From the NCBI GenBank assembly GCA_021582295.1, contig CP091137.1:1568001-1632000 (forward strand): DNA of 64,000 bases, in the 5' to 3' direction. The DNA comes from Candidatus Thiovulum stygium (GTDB lineage: Bacteria; Campylobacterota; Campylobacteria; Campylobacterales; Thiovulaceae). Positions within the stretch are counted from its first letter, which is position 1, and each line of letters begins with the position of its first letter. This document shows, piece after piece, positions 1 through 8,413 of the stretch. The notes beneath the pieces are model-generated. The model was not told where the DNA came from and ran no database searches. It saw nothing but the letters and a program-made list of their open reading frames with translations. The position numbers were made by a program, and so were the translations under genes.

Positions 1-1
1 T

Positions 2-670
2 CGAAGTAATATTAACAAATTGAACTCGATAATAAGAGGGAAGCATAACTACTATTCAATGGCAACTAATATAAGTAAAGATTTCGGGAAAATCGCCTTT
101 TTACTCAGCCGAACCATCGAAAAGAAACTAAAGGCAAGACCAGTTATTACAACGGATAAAGTGCCTAAATACATTGACGAAAAATATGGTGGTAATAAGC
201 AATTAAAAATTGTTAGAAATACCGTATTAATACCTATTGGTTTCATACAAATGAGATTATTATTGGGACACCACCAAAAATCTATATTTGTTAAATCTGA
301 AAGGGAAACATTACATAAGCACATCGAAGATCATAAAATCAAGAAAACTATTAACTATATGATTGATAATCCTATAATTAACAAAAGTATTGAATACAAT
401 GATAATCGAATAAGTTTATATGTTGCTCAGAAAGGTAAATGTCATATAACGGGTAAGCTATTAGAAATTGACGAAATTCATTGTCATCACAAAATGCCAA
501 AAGCAAAAGGTGGAGGTGATGAATATAAAAATTTAGTGATACTTCATAAAGATGTCCATAGACTAATCCACTTAACAGATGCAGATAAAATCTATGAACT
601 CGAAGATGAATTAAAGCTAGATGATAATCAAGCTAAAAAGCTTTTAAAACTAAAATCTTTAATATTGTAA
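2..670 (+). CDS. Group II intron maturase/HNH protein, C-terminal part (partial)
   Basis: The frame is open from the left edge, so only the last ~220 residues are present; the reverse transcriptase core lies outside the window. The visible part begins in maturase domain X (NSIIRGKHNYYSMAT, bases 23-67) and ends in an HNH endonuclease domain (CHITG, then IHCHHKMPKAKGGG and NLVILHKDVHRLIH). This is the arrangement of intron-encoded proteins that help splice the intron RNA and cut target DNA during retrohoming. The stop is followed within about 90 bases by intron RNA domains V and VI, as expected. The family call is secure; whether the element is still mobile cannot be judged from the fragment. 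Confidence 0.9.
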   Translation, partial: RSNINKLNSIIRGKHNYYSMATNISKDFGKIAFLLSRTIEKKLKARPVITTDKVPKYIDEKYGGNKQLKIVRNTVLIPIGFIQMRLLLGHHQKSIFVKSERETLHKHIEDHKIKKTINYMIDNPIINKSIEYNDNRISLYVAQKGKCHITGKLLEIDEIHCHHKMPKAKGGGDEYKNLVILHKDVHRLIHLTDADKIYELEDELKLDDNQAKKLLKLKSLIL

Positions 671-744
671 TACATTAAGAATTAATTTGAACTTAATATT
701 GAATTTTGCTTTTAGAATATTTATAATAGAATGATTTTAATAAA

Positions 745-835
745 CTTGATGGAGTGCCGTATGCGATGAAAGTCGCTCGTACGGTATGAAGCGGGGGAAA
801 ATCTGGCGATTATTTCAAAAGATTACCTATCACTA
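745..835 (+). ncRNA. Group II intron 3' end (domains V-VI), copy 1
   Basis: Bases 754-787 fold as a domain V hairpin: GTGCCGTA at 754-761 pairs fully (with G-U) to TACGGTAT at 780-787, and the inner part ATGCGATGAAAGTCGCTCG carries the typical short tetraloop stem. A domain VI-like stretch with the intron-end motif CCTATC follows to about 833. It lies directly downstream of the maturase gene, where the catalytic 3' end of such an intron belongs. The exact 3' splice site is inferred. Confidence 0.8.
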
Positions 836-913
836 TATGAACTTGAAAAAGAATTAAAATTAGACGATAATCAAACTAAAAAGCTTGTAAAACTAAAATC
901 TTTGATATTGTAG
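833..913 (+). pseudogene. Second copy of a group II intron protein tail
   Basis: Right after the first intron end, an open frame reads LYELEKELKLDDNQTKKL and so on to a TAG at 911-913. It repeats the last ~25 residues of the maturase at 595-670 with several substitutions and no start codon. It is therefore the tail of a related but not identical intron-encoded protein. Either one intron inserted into another near its 3' end, or recombination deleted the 5' part of a second intron. Confidence 0.75.
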
Positions 914-986
914 TTACAAAACACTTAATTTTAAATAAAGTTGTGGAAAGCATTTAGAATATTTATAATAGAATGATTTTAATAAA

Positions 987-1078
987 CTTGATAGAACGCC
1001 GAATGCGGTGAAAGTCGCACGTTCAGTGTGAAGTGGGGGAAAATCTGGCGATTACTTCAAAAGATTACCTATCGCTAT
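987..1078 (+). ncRNA. Group II intron 3' end (domains V-VI), copy 2
   Basis: This segment parallels 745-835. Domain V lies at 996-1029: ACGCCGAA pairs with TTCAGTGT apart from one C-A mismatch, so this copy looks slightly decayed. The flanks (upstream AGAATATTTATAATAGAATG, downstream AAAATCTGGCGATTACTTC) match copy 1 closely, which makes 711-835 and 953-1078 a divergent direct repeat. Confidence 0.7.
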
Positions 1079-1153
1079 TATATTAGAGATTCTAAATAGA
1101 TTTTTCTTAAAGAATAATTTCAACTTTATCATGCTATTAATATATGATCTTAA

Positions 1154-1354
1154 AAAATTTATAAAAATAGATCGGTAAAATATTATGCTAAAAAAGCATT
1201 TGATTGCAAAAAATTATTTGATTATAAAGTTTATGAACCGCTCAAAGAGCAACATTTTTTTCAAAAAGCAAAAGTGGAACATGGAACGGTTGTATGGTCG
1301 GATGAGATTGATATAGCACCAGAAACACTATATTTGGAAAGTGTTGATTTGTGA
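1154..1354 (+). pseudogene. DUF2442 protein, C-terminal remnant
   Basis: The frame opens after a stop at 1151, has no start codon, and ends at 1352-1354. It reads FDYKVYEPLKEQHFFQKAKV, then EHGTVVWSDEIDIAPETLYL: the C-terminal half of a DUF2442 protein, a short family often found with toxin-antitoxin genes. The N-terminal half is missing. Loss at the junction with the intron debris is the likely cause. Its function is not known. Confidence 0.65.
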
Positions 1355-1369
1355 TTGTTAAGGTGTTAA

Positions 1370-1984
1370 ATGACTATAAATGAATTTATCTTCAAAGTAA
1401 AACGAAAACTTAAAACTATCGCAGGTAATTATCTATTTCAATACCCAAGAATTTTGAAATACAAAATATTATCAAACTGTGAAAATATAGTTGGTAAACC
1501 AATTTATAATCAACCCGTACAACTATTAGGAGGAGGGACAATCGTGTTTGGTAAAAATGTAAATCTTGGTGTAAAACCAAGCCCTCATCTTTATAGTGGT
1601 TATGGATATATTGATGCCAGAAAACCTCACTCAAAAATCGTCATCGGTGATAATGTTTGGATAAATAATAATTTTAATATTTGTGGTGAAGGTGAATGCA
1701 TAGAAATAGGAGAAAAAACACTAATCGGACTAAATGTAGAGATAAGTGATAGTGATTTTCACGATTTACACCCCGCTAGGCGAATGAGTGGATTACCAAA
1801 AACTGGTAAAGTGATTATTGGTAAAAATTTATTTATTGGAAGTAATGTAAAGATTTTAAAAGGTGTAACTATCGGAGACAATAGTGTGATAGCCAATAGC
1901 TCGGTTGTGACAAAATCTATTCCTACAAATGTAATTGCAGGTGGATATCCTGCGAAAGTGATAAGAGAAATTGACTTTAATTAA
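1370..1984 (+). CDS. Hexapeptide-repeat acetyltransferase (WbbJ/maltose acetyltransferase type)
   Basis: The 204-residue product is built of left-handed beta-helix hexapeptide repeats, e.g. VIGDNVWINNNFNICGEG, IEIGEKTLIGLNVEISDSD and VTIGDNSVIANSSVVTKSIP. It ends in the family's closing segment AGGYPAKVIREI. Such enzymes move an acetyl group from acetyl-CoA to a sugar hydroxyl; the conserved DSDFHDLH stretch probably holds the catalytic histidine. As the first gene of the glycan cluster, overlapping the flippase by 14 bases, it probably decorates the surface polysaccharide. The acceptor sugar is unknown. Confidence 0.85.
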   Translation: MTINEFIFKVKRKLKTIAGNYLFQYPRILKYKILSNCENIVGKPIYNQPVQLLGGGTIVFGKNVNLGVKPSPHLYSGYGYIDARKPHSKIVIGDNVWINNNFNICGEGECIEIGEKTLIGLNVEISDSDFHDLHPARRMSGLPKTGKVIIGKNLFIGSNVKILKGVTIGDNSVIANSSVVTKSIPTNVIAGGYPAKVIREIDFN

Positions 1985-3221
1985 AACATCAATTCTATCA
2001 GCTATTTCAACAATTATTCGTGTAATAGCAGGATTTATTAGCATTAAAATTGTGGCGGTTTACATTGGTCCATCAGGTCTTGCTCTTATGGGACAAATGC
2101 AAAACTTTATATCTATGATGAGTAGTGTAGCAAGTGCTGGAGTAAATAGTGGTGTAGTAAAATATACTGCAGAACATTTTGAAGATGAGCAAATCAAACA
2201 AAAAATTTGGAGTAGTGCTTTAAAAATTTCACTTGTGCTGATAGTACCAATGGCAATAGCAATTATCTTTTTAGCAGATTTTATCTCTATGAAGTTACTT
2301 AATACTACAGAATATAGCTCTATATTTATAGTTTTTGCTATTACAGTAGTATTTTTTGTTCTTAATGGACTTTTGACATCTATCCTTAACGGGCAAAAAG
2401 AGATAAAAAAGCTTGTCATTTTAAATATCATAGGTTCACTTTTTGGTCTAGCTGTAACTATTTTACTTGTCACTCAATATGAACTTTATGGTGCTTTGAT
2501 AGCTGGAATTATCTCTCAATCGATTGTATTTTTAATTACTTTAGCTTTTGTGCTAAAAAGTAGTTGGTTTAAGCTCTCTATGTTTTTGGAAAGTATGGAT
2601 AAAGAGTATAGAAATAAACTTCTTAAATACTCCGCAATGGCACTTGTAAGTGCTACTATGATACCACTCTCTCATATGTATGTGAGAGACTACATAGGGA
2701 CACACATAGGCTGGGATGAAGCTGGATATTGGCAAGCTATTTGGAAAATAAGTGAAATATACTTGATGCTAATAACTACAACTTTAAGTGTTTATTATCT
2801 TCCAAAACTTTCAAGCATCAAAGATAAAGGTGAACTTAGAGGTGAACTTCTTTATGGATATAAAATCATTATGCCTATAGTTATAGTAATGGCTTTGGGT
2901 ATATATATTTTTAGAGATTTTATTATTTCTATACTCTTTACAAAAGAATTTTCACCAATGGCAGAGCTGTTTTTGTATCAACTTATCGGAGATGTTATAA
3001 AAATAGCTGCTTGGTTATTAGGGTACATTATGATAGCAAAAGCGATGACAAAACTTTTTATATTTAGTGAGATATTTTTTGTATGGAGTTTTGTTGGATT
3101 TGTCGTACTATTTGTAGATATGTATGGACTTATAGGTGTTACGATGGCATTTTTGGTTAATTATTTGATTTATATTATATTTTTGTATTTTAGTTTGAGG
3201 GGGTATTTGAGTGGAGAATGA
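1971..3221 (+). CDS. wzx: O-antigen/polysaccharide flippase (Wzx-like)
   Basis: This 416-residue protein is almost entirely hydrophobic, with about 12 membrane segments. It opens with the MATE-type polysaccharide exporter pattern (GFISIKIVAVYIGPSGLAL, then NSGVVKYTAE). WzxE-like O-antigen translocases have this start and length. It would flip the undecaprenyl-linked repeat unit across the inner membrane. The start is TTG inside the end of the acetyltransferase gene, and the stop overlaps the next glycosyltransferase, so translation is probably coupled. Substrate specificity cannot be read from sequence. Confidence 0.85.
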   Translation: MTLIKTSILSAISTIIRVIAGFISIKIVAVYIGPSGLALMGQMQNFISMMSSVASAGVNSGVVKYTAEHFEDEQIKQKIWSSALKISLVLIVPMAIAIIFLADFISMKLLNTTEYSSIFIVFAITVVFFVLNGLLTSILNGQKEIKKLVILNIIGSLFGLAVTILLVTQYELYGALIAGIISQSIVFLITLAFVLKSSWFKLSMFLESMDKEYRNKLLKYSAMALVSATMIPLSHMYVRDYIGTHIGWDEAGYWQAIWKISEIYLMLITTTLSVYYLPKLSSIKDKGELRGELLYGYKIIMPIVIVMALGIYIFRDFIISILFTKEFSPMAELFLYQLIGDVIKIAAWLLGYIMIAKAMTKLFIFSEIFFVWSFVGFVVLFVDMYGLIGVTMAFLVNYLIYIIFLYFSLRGYLSGE

Positions 3222-4203
3222 AGTGAAAAAAGAGAACAATTTGCCGTTGGTAAGTGCGTGTATACCAGCATATAACCATGAAAAATATGTTGCTGAAGCA
3301 ATAGAAAGTGTAATTAATCAAGATTACAAAAACATAGAACTAATAATTATAAATGATGGCTCAAAAGATAAAACTAATGAAGTGATAATGAGTTTTGAAG
3401 AAAAGTGTAAAGAGAGATTTGTAAGATTTGAGTATAGAAATCGTGAGAATAGAGGACTTTCAGCAACATTAAACGAAATCATAGAGTGGTCACAAGGTAA
3501 ATATTTCACAGGTGTAGCATCTGATGATGTAATGCTAAAAAATAAAGTTTCTTTGCTTGTGGATAAATTAGAAAATTTAGATGAAACTTATGCAGTAGCA
3601 TTTGGAAATGCTATTTTTATAGATGATAATAGCAAGGAAGTGTATCTAGACAAAAAAACAGGGGAATATACTACAGAAGGAAATGGCTTTAAGCTGTTTT
3701 TAGATTATTACACTAATGAAAGAGATTTTGACTATAAAGACGAAAAAAAATTTGGCTCATACGAAACTTTAATAGCAGGGAATTACTTACCTGCTATGTC
3801 GTATCTAATCAAGCTCGATAAAATCAGAGAAGTTGGAGCTTGGACGAGTGGTAATACCATTGAAGATTGGGAAATGTGGCTAAAGTTGTCAAAAAATTAT
3901 AAATTTTCTTATATTGATGAACCTGTTGCATTATATCGATGGCATAATACTAATTCAATTAAAACGAATACATTGCAATTAGAAATAGATACTATGAATT
4001 TATTATTAAGAGATAAAGATTACGCAGTTCTTCATAACTATAAACTAGCATGGGAATCGAATTATTTCAATAATCTTATTAGATTCCTAAAACAACATGC
4101 GTTTAGATTATTTCTTAAATATATTTCTTCAGTCTCTATATATCGGTTTAGTATAATTTTAATAAAAAAATTAAGTCTTATACATCAAAATTTATTGGTA
4201 TAA
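3211..4203 (+). CDS. Family 2 glycosyltransferase
   Basis: The 330-residue protein has a GT-A fold start (SACIPAYNHEKYVAEAIESV, then IIINDGSKDKT), a nucleotide/metal site GVASDDVM near residue 100, and the acceptor-side acid motif IEDWEMWLKL near residue 220, followed by LYRWHNTNS. It should add one sugar to the lipid-linked repeat unit at the cytoplasmic membrane face. GTG start at 3211, overlapping the flippase stop and preceded by a G-rich ribosome site. The sugar transferred is not known. Confidence 0.88.
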   Translation: MENEVKKENNLPLVSACIPAYNHEKYVAEAIESVINQDYKNIELIIINDGSKDKTNEVIMSFEEKCKERFVRFEYRNRENRGLSATLNEIIEWSQGKYFTGVASDDVMLKNKVSLLVDKLENLDETYAVAFGNAIFIDDNSKEVYLDKKTGEYTTEGNGFKLFLDYYTNERDFDYKDEKKFGSYETLIAGNYLPAMSYLIKLDKIREVGAWTSGNTIEDWEMWLKLSKNYKFSYIDEPVALYRWHNTNSIKTNTLQLEIDTMNLLLRDKDYAVLHNYKLAWESNYFNNLIRFLKQHAFRLFLKYISSVSIYRFSIILIKKLSLIHQNLLV

Positions 4204-4207
4204 AATA

Positions 4208-4917
4208 ATGAAAATATATGGTGTAATAGTTTTATACAATCCAGATAATAATAATGGTAATCAAGGGATAGCTCATGCCCTGAATGTTGGAGCACAAAAA
4301 GCGATTGAAGATGGTGCTGATTGGCTACTAACAATGGATTAAGACAGCTCTTTTGCAATTTTAATTGATTGGATTAGAAAAAGTGATACATCAAATATTG
4401 GTATTATTTCTCCATATCATTTGACACTAGATAAAATAGATACATATAAAAAAGAAAATAAAGTGATAGATGAACTAACTGTCATGGCTTCTGGTAATGT
4501 ACTAAATTTACAGGCATATAAATATATTGATAAATTTGAAGAGAAATATTTTATAGATTATGTTGATCATGAGTATTGTTTAAGATTACAAACCAATGGA
4601 TACAGTATAAAAGTTCATAAAAATAGTATTTTGGTACATGCTTTGGGTAATATTTCTAGTAAAAGTTTATTAGGAAAAAAGTAGCATATACTAATCATAA
4701 TCATATTAGAAGGTATTATATAACAAGAAATAGATTGGATGTTATTAGAAAATATTTTTTTAAGTACTTTATTTTTACTATAAAAGAGCTCAAAGCTATT
4801 ATTTTCGAATGGATAAAGATAATTCTCTTTGAACAAAATAAAATCAAAAAACAAAAAGCAATTTTATTAGGAACTTTTGATTTTTTAAGAAATAAATATG
4901 GAAAATATAATGACTAA
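4208..4917 (+). pseudogene. Rhamnosyltransferase-like GT2, broken
   Basis: The pieces read MKIYGVIVLYNPDNNN, then GNQGIAHALNVGAQKAIEDG, LLTMD-stop-DSS, YFIDYVDHEYCLRLQTNGY, and in a new frame YYITRNRLDVIRKYFFKY. Together they are a GT2 of the rhamnosyltransferase type with four lesions or gaps. The loop normally lying between YNPD and the GIAHALN region is deleted. The codon at 4340 is TAA where the family has the Gln of MDQDS (CAA). The A6 run at 4675-4680 is one base short. The nonsense and frameshift together exclude a full-length product. It lies just after an intact GT2 and overlaps the next one. Confidence 0.85.
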
Positions 4918-5893
4918 AAAAGTATATATAATCCTTCTGAACTACAACGGTTGGAAAGATACAATAGAATGCCTTGAAAGTGTACTTAAAAATGATTATG
5001 AAAACTATCAAATCATAGTAGTAGATAACGACTCACCAAATAATTCAATGGAATATATAATCAATTGGGCAGAGGGGAAGCAAGAGGTAGTTTATGATGA
5101 AAGCTCACAACTTAAGCATCTAAGTCAACCATTTGAAAAAAAGCCTCTTGATTATGTAATATATACACAAGAAGAAGCTATAAATGGTGGAAATAAAGAA
5201 AAAGAATCTAAACTCAATAATCCTATCATATTTATCCAGGCAGGTGAAAATGGTGGTTTCGCAGCTGGTAATAATATTGGGATAAAATATTCTCTTACAA
5301 AAGATGATTTTGAGTATGTGTGGCTACTTAATAATGATACGGTTATAGAAAAAAATAGTTTAAGTTCATTGGAAGAATATGCAACTGAAAATGATTTAGG
5401 CATTAGTGGCTCTGCTCTTATGTATTATCATGAACCAAAAGAAGTGCAAGCATACGGCGGATATATCAATAAATTTTTTGGCACGGGGAGTAACATCTTA
5501 GTTAAAAATGAGATAGAAAACAAACTCGACTATGTTGTGGGTGCTTCTTTTTTGATAAATAAAAAAGTGATAAACAAAATAGGCTTGATGCCTGAAGAAT
5601 ATTTTTTGTACTATGAAGAGACCGATTATTGTTTTAATGCTAGGAATAATGGTTTTAAGTTAGGGATTGCTATGGATAGTGTGGTTTATCATAAGGAGGG
5701 TGGAAGTAGTGGTGGTTTAACTGATATCAATAATAAAAATGAGTTTATAGATGTCTTGAGCTTGAAAAATAGAATTATATTTCATAAAAAATATCTTGGT
5801 GGTGGAGTTGGGCTTTGGAGTGGAATGATAATAGCCTTTGGAAATAGAGTCAAAAGAGGACAAGTTGATAGGATATGGAAATGCTTAAATTAG
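4898..5893 (+). CDS. Family 2 glycosyltransferase (WbbL-like)
   Basis: Motifs in order: IILLNYNGWKDTIECLESVL, IIVVDNDSPNNS, GENGGFAAGNNIGIKYSL, VWLLNNDTVI (the NND metal site), and EYFLYYEETDYCFNARNNG (the ED base region). This is the set found in rhamnosyltransferase-like GT2 enzymes such as WbbL. The 331-residue length is normal. The start is either ATG at 4898 or, more naturally, the ATG at 4910 (MTKKVYII). It overlaps the broken GT2 upstream. The donor sugar is inferred from family only. Confidence 0.85.
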   Translation: MENIMTKKVYIILLNYNGWKDTIECLESVLKNDYENYQIIVVDNDSPNNSMEYIINWAEGKQEVVYDESSQLKHLSQPFEKKPLDYVIYTQEEAINGGNKEKESKLNNPIIFIQAGENGGFAAGNNIGIKYSLTKDDFEYVWLLNNDTVIEKNSLSSLEEYATENDLGISGSALMYYHEPKEVQAYGGYINKFFGTGSNILVKNEIENKLDYVVGASFLINKKVINKIGLMPEEYFLYYEETDYCFNARNNGFKLGIAMDSVVYHKEGGSSGGLTDINNKNEFIDVLSLKNRIIFHKKYLGGGVGLWSGMIIAFGNRVKRGQVDRIWKCLN

Positions 5894-6123
5894 CTCTATT
5901 ATTTGCTCCAATACAGTCTTTTGTAGTGACTAATCATCCAGAACTTGTTCATAGTATAAATCCTTTAAAGTTATATGAGTATTTGGCATGTGGACTTAGT
6001 GTAGTGAGTGTGAGATGGGATGAAATAAAAGAGCTTGATAGCATTGCAAGTTTATGTAACACAAAAGAGGAGTTTCTTGAAGCAATTAATATTTTTTATA
6101 CATTAAAGGAAAAAGATGTTTAA
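5875..6123 (+). pseudogene. Glycosyltransferase C-terminal fragment
   Basis: This 82-residue frame carries only the nucleotide-binding end of a GT-B enzyme: NPLKLYEYLACGLSVVSVRW, then DEIKELDSIASL. Intact enzymes of this kind are about 350 residues; the N-terminal Rossmann domain is absent. It starts inside the preceding GT2 and ends just before the polymerase gene. It looks like the remains of a gene mostly lost by deletion rather than a working enzyme. Confidence 0.7.
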
Positions 6124-6207
6124 TATGCAAAATCAAGATTTTTTTCTTGGAGCTTTGAGATTTTCTCCTGTAGTGATGGTTTTATTCAAAATGAAAAAGG
6201 GTAAAAT

Positions 6208-7374
6208 TTGCAAATAAAAAGAAGTAATTATATCCAGATATTTATAGAGAAATTTTATGCACATTTATTTTTTGTATTTTTTGTAGCACAGATACTTTCA
6301 CCTTCAGTTGGCGATAGAACAATATATTTGGAAATATTAGTTGCTTTACTAAATCCATTTTTTATTTTATGGATTAAAAACCAACCAATTAAGAAAAAAT
6401 ATTTTTTTATTTATATAGTTATGTTATCTATTTTCATGCTTGGTAATTTTTCACTTGCTATTAAATTTTTTTCTATTAGTGTAGGTGTTTTGTTTTTATA
6501 CTATTCTTATAGTAGAAATATTTTCTATATTAAGCCTTATATAATAGTATCAATATCGTTGGCAATGTTTCAGCTATATTTTACATTTTTCAATCCTGAA
6601 TTGGCTCAAATGATTGGTCCAACATCTATTGCTCAGGTGATATGGGGTGACTATGCAACCGCAACATTTACTAACTTTTATACAGTATTTTGGTTTCCTA
6701 GAGTTAGTGGTTTGTCGAGAGAAGCTGGTTTTTTTGCTTCATTTTTGGTGGCATACATATTATTTTTATATTTAGACAATAAAAATAAGCATATTAGCTC
6801 CTCATATTTATATAAAATACTATTGGTAGTAGGATATGTTGTGTCATTTTCTAAAATGTCACTTGTTTTGATTGCTCTTTTTGTATTAAATCAGATGAAA
6901 TATTTAATTGACAAAATACCTTTCCTGATTACTCTTATAGTGTTTGTATTATGTTTAATGTTTTTTTGGGATAGTCAAAGAAATTATTTACTTGAATATG
7001 AGAATATTACATTTTTACATCGATTTGGTGGTTATGCATCACTATTTGATGTAGATTTATTACAATTATTATTTGGAATTAATTCACCATCGGAAATAAA
7101 TACACAATTAGCTTATATCGTAAATGAAGATTTAAAAAACTTTGCAGGTTTTTCTGGATTTATTTTACATAATGGTATTTTAGTAGTAACTATTTTACTG
7201 GTTGCTTTATACTATATGGGCATAAGTAGCACAGGTTTAATTATTTTGTTATTACTAACAATTAATGTGCAATTAGATACAAATCAAAACTTTGTTGTAT
7301 TGTCATATTTTATTATTTTAAAATTCTTTTCAAATAGAAGAATAATTTTTAGGAGTTCAAATGCTAACAATTAA
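6208..7374 (+). CDS. wzy: O-antigen polymerase/ligase-like membrane protein (Wzy-like)
   Basis: The 388-residue product has about ten hydrophobic segments and the motif RVSGLSREAGFFASFLVAYI, the periplasmic-loop arginine/glutamate pattern common to Wzy polymerases. Poor conservation outside this motif is usual in the family. In a cluster that already has a flippase and glycosyltransferases, a polymerase is the expected missing part. Start is TTG at 6208. It overlaps the next glycosyltransferase by 14 bases. Confidence 0.7.
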   Translation: MQIKRSNYIQIFIEKFYAHLFFVFFVAQILSPSVGDRTIYLEILVALLNPFFILWIKNQPIKKKYFFIYIVMLSIFMLGNFSLAIKFFSISVGVLFLYYSYSRNIFYIKPYIIVSISLAMFQLYFTFFNPELAQMIGPTSIAQVIWGDYATATFTNFYTVFWFPRVSGLSREAGFFASFLVAYILFLYLDNKNKHISSSYLYKILLVVGYVVSFSKMSLVLIALFVLNQMKYLIDKIPFLITLIVFVLCLMFFWDSQRNYLLEYENITFLHRFGGYASLFDVDLLQLLFGINSPSEINTQLAYIVNEDLKNFAGFSGFILHNGILVVTILLVALYYMGISSTGLIILLLLTINVQLDTNQNFVVLSYFIILKFFSNRRIIFRSSNANN

Positions 7375-8413
7375 CCCAAGATTTTTAACACAAAATATCA
7401 CAGGTGTACAGAGATTTGCAATAGAAATATCAAAACAACTAAAAAAACAACTTGGTGATAAGGTTCAGTTTATATCCCCTAAAAATATCATCCATCATGA
7501 ATTAGCAAAAGAACTTGATGTAAAAGTGATAGGCTTTAAAACTGGGCACTTATGGGAGCAAATAGATTTACCGAAGTATCTTAAAAAAAATAGCTCCCCT
7601 TTACTTTTGAATCTTGCAAATACTGCACCTCTTTTTTATAGAAATAAAATAGTGACGGTTCATGATATAGCTTATGAGAGATTTCCTCAAACTTTTGATT
7701 GGAAATTTAGACTTTTTTATAGACTACTTATACCAAATATTATTAAAACTTCAAAGCATGCTTTGACAGTAAGTGAGTTTTCAAAAAATGAGATACACAA
7801 TTTATATGGAACAAATTTAGAAAATATTAGTGTCGTTTATAATGCTGTCAATGAAATATTTAAACCAAAAAAGATAGAAACAAACCCTAAATATATATTG
7901 GCTGTTTCATCACTAAACTATCAAAAAAACTTTCATTTCCTAGTTAAGGCTTTTAATCAGTTAGATGACAAATCTACAAAACTTTATTTGGTTGGTAGTA
8001 TAAATAAAAATTTTACTTCAATTGAGCTACTTAGTGAAATTGAAAAAAATACTAATATAGTTTTTAAAGGTAGAGTAGATGATAATGAGCTTATAGAGCT
8101 ATATTCAAATGCGATTTGTTTTGTTTATCCATCTCTTTATGAAGGTTTCGGTATCCCCCCATTAGAAGCGCAAGCTTGTGGATGTCCTGTAGTTTGCTCA
8201 AATGTAGCGAGCTTGCCAGAGGTTGGTGGAGTTGATAGTGTGGTGTATTGTAATCCATACAGTGTAGATGATATAAAAGAAAAAATAGAGTTGGTCTTAA
8301 ATGATGAAGATTTACAAAATGAACTTAGAATTAAAGGCTTTGAAAATATCAAACGGTTTAGTTGGGAAGAGTCGGCTAGAAAAATTATAGAAGTTATTGA
8401 GAGGTTAAAGTGA
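7361..8413 (+). CDS. Family 4 glycosyltransferase
   Basis: A GT-B enzyme of 350 residues. The N-terminus reads ITGVQRFAIEISKQL (the donor-loop start of mannosyltransferase-like GT4 proteins), then VTVHDIAYERFP and HALTVSEFSKNEI. The C-terminal donor site is SLYEGFGIPPLEAQACGCPV, giving the E-x7-E motif. Start ATG at 7361 with AGGAG six bases upstream. The stop overlaps the next gene's GTG. With ManC two genes downstream, GDP-mannose is a reasonable donor, but that is inference. Confidence 0.88.
   Translation: MLTINPRFLTQNITGVQRFAIEISKQLKKQLGDKVQFISPKNIIHHELAKELDVKVIGFKTGHLWEQIDLPKYLKKNSSPLLLNLANTAPLFYRNKIVTVHDIAYERFPQTFDWKFRLFYRLLIPNIIKTSKHALTVSEFSKNEIHNLYGTNLENISVVYNAVNEIFKPKKIETNPKYILAVSSLNYQKNFHFLVKAFNQLDDKSTKLYLVGSINKNFTSIELLSEIEKNTNIVFKGRVDDNELIELYSNAICFVYPSLYEGFGIPPLEAQACGCPVVCSNVASLPEVGGVDSVVYCNPYSVDDIKEKIELVLNDEDLQNELRIKGFENIKRFSWEESARKIIEVIERLK

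Noticed and set aside
6125-6217. 30-codon frame starting MQNQDFFLGALRFSPVVMVL
   Set aside because: No recognisable family, lies between a broken glycosyltransferase and the polymerase start; probably debris.
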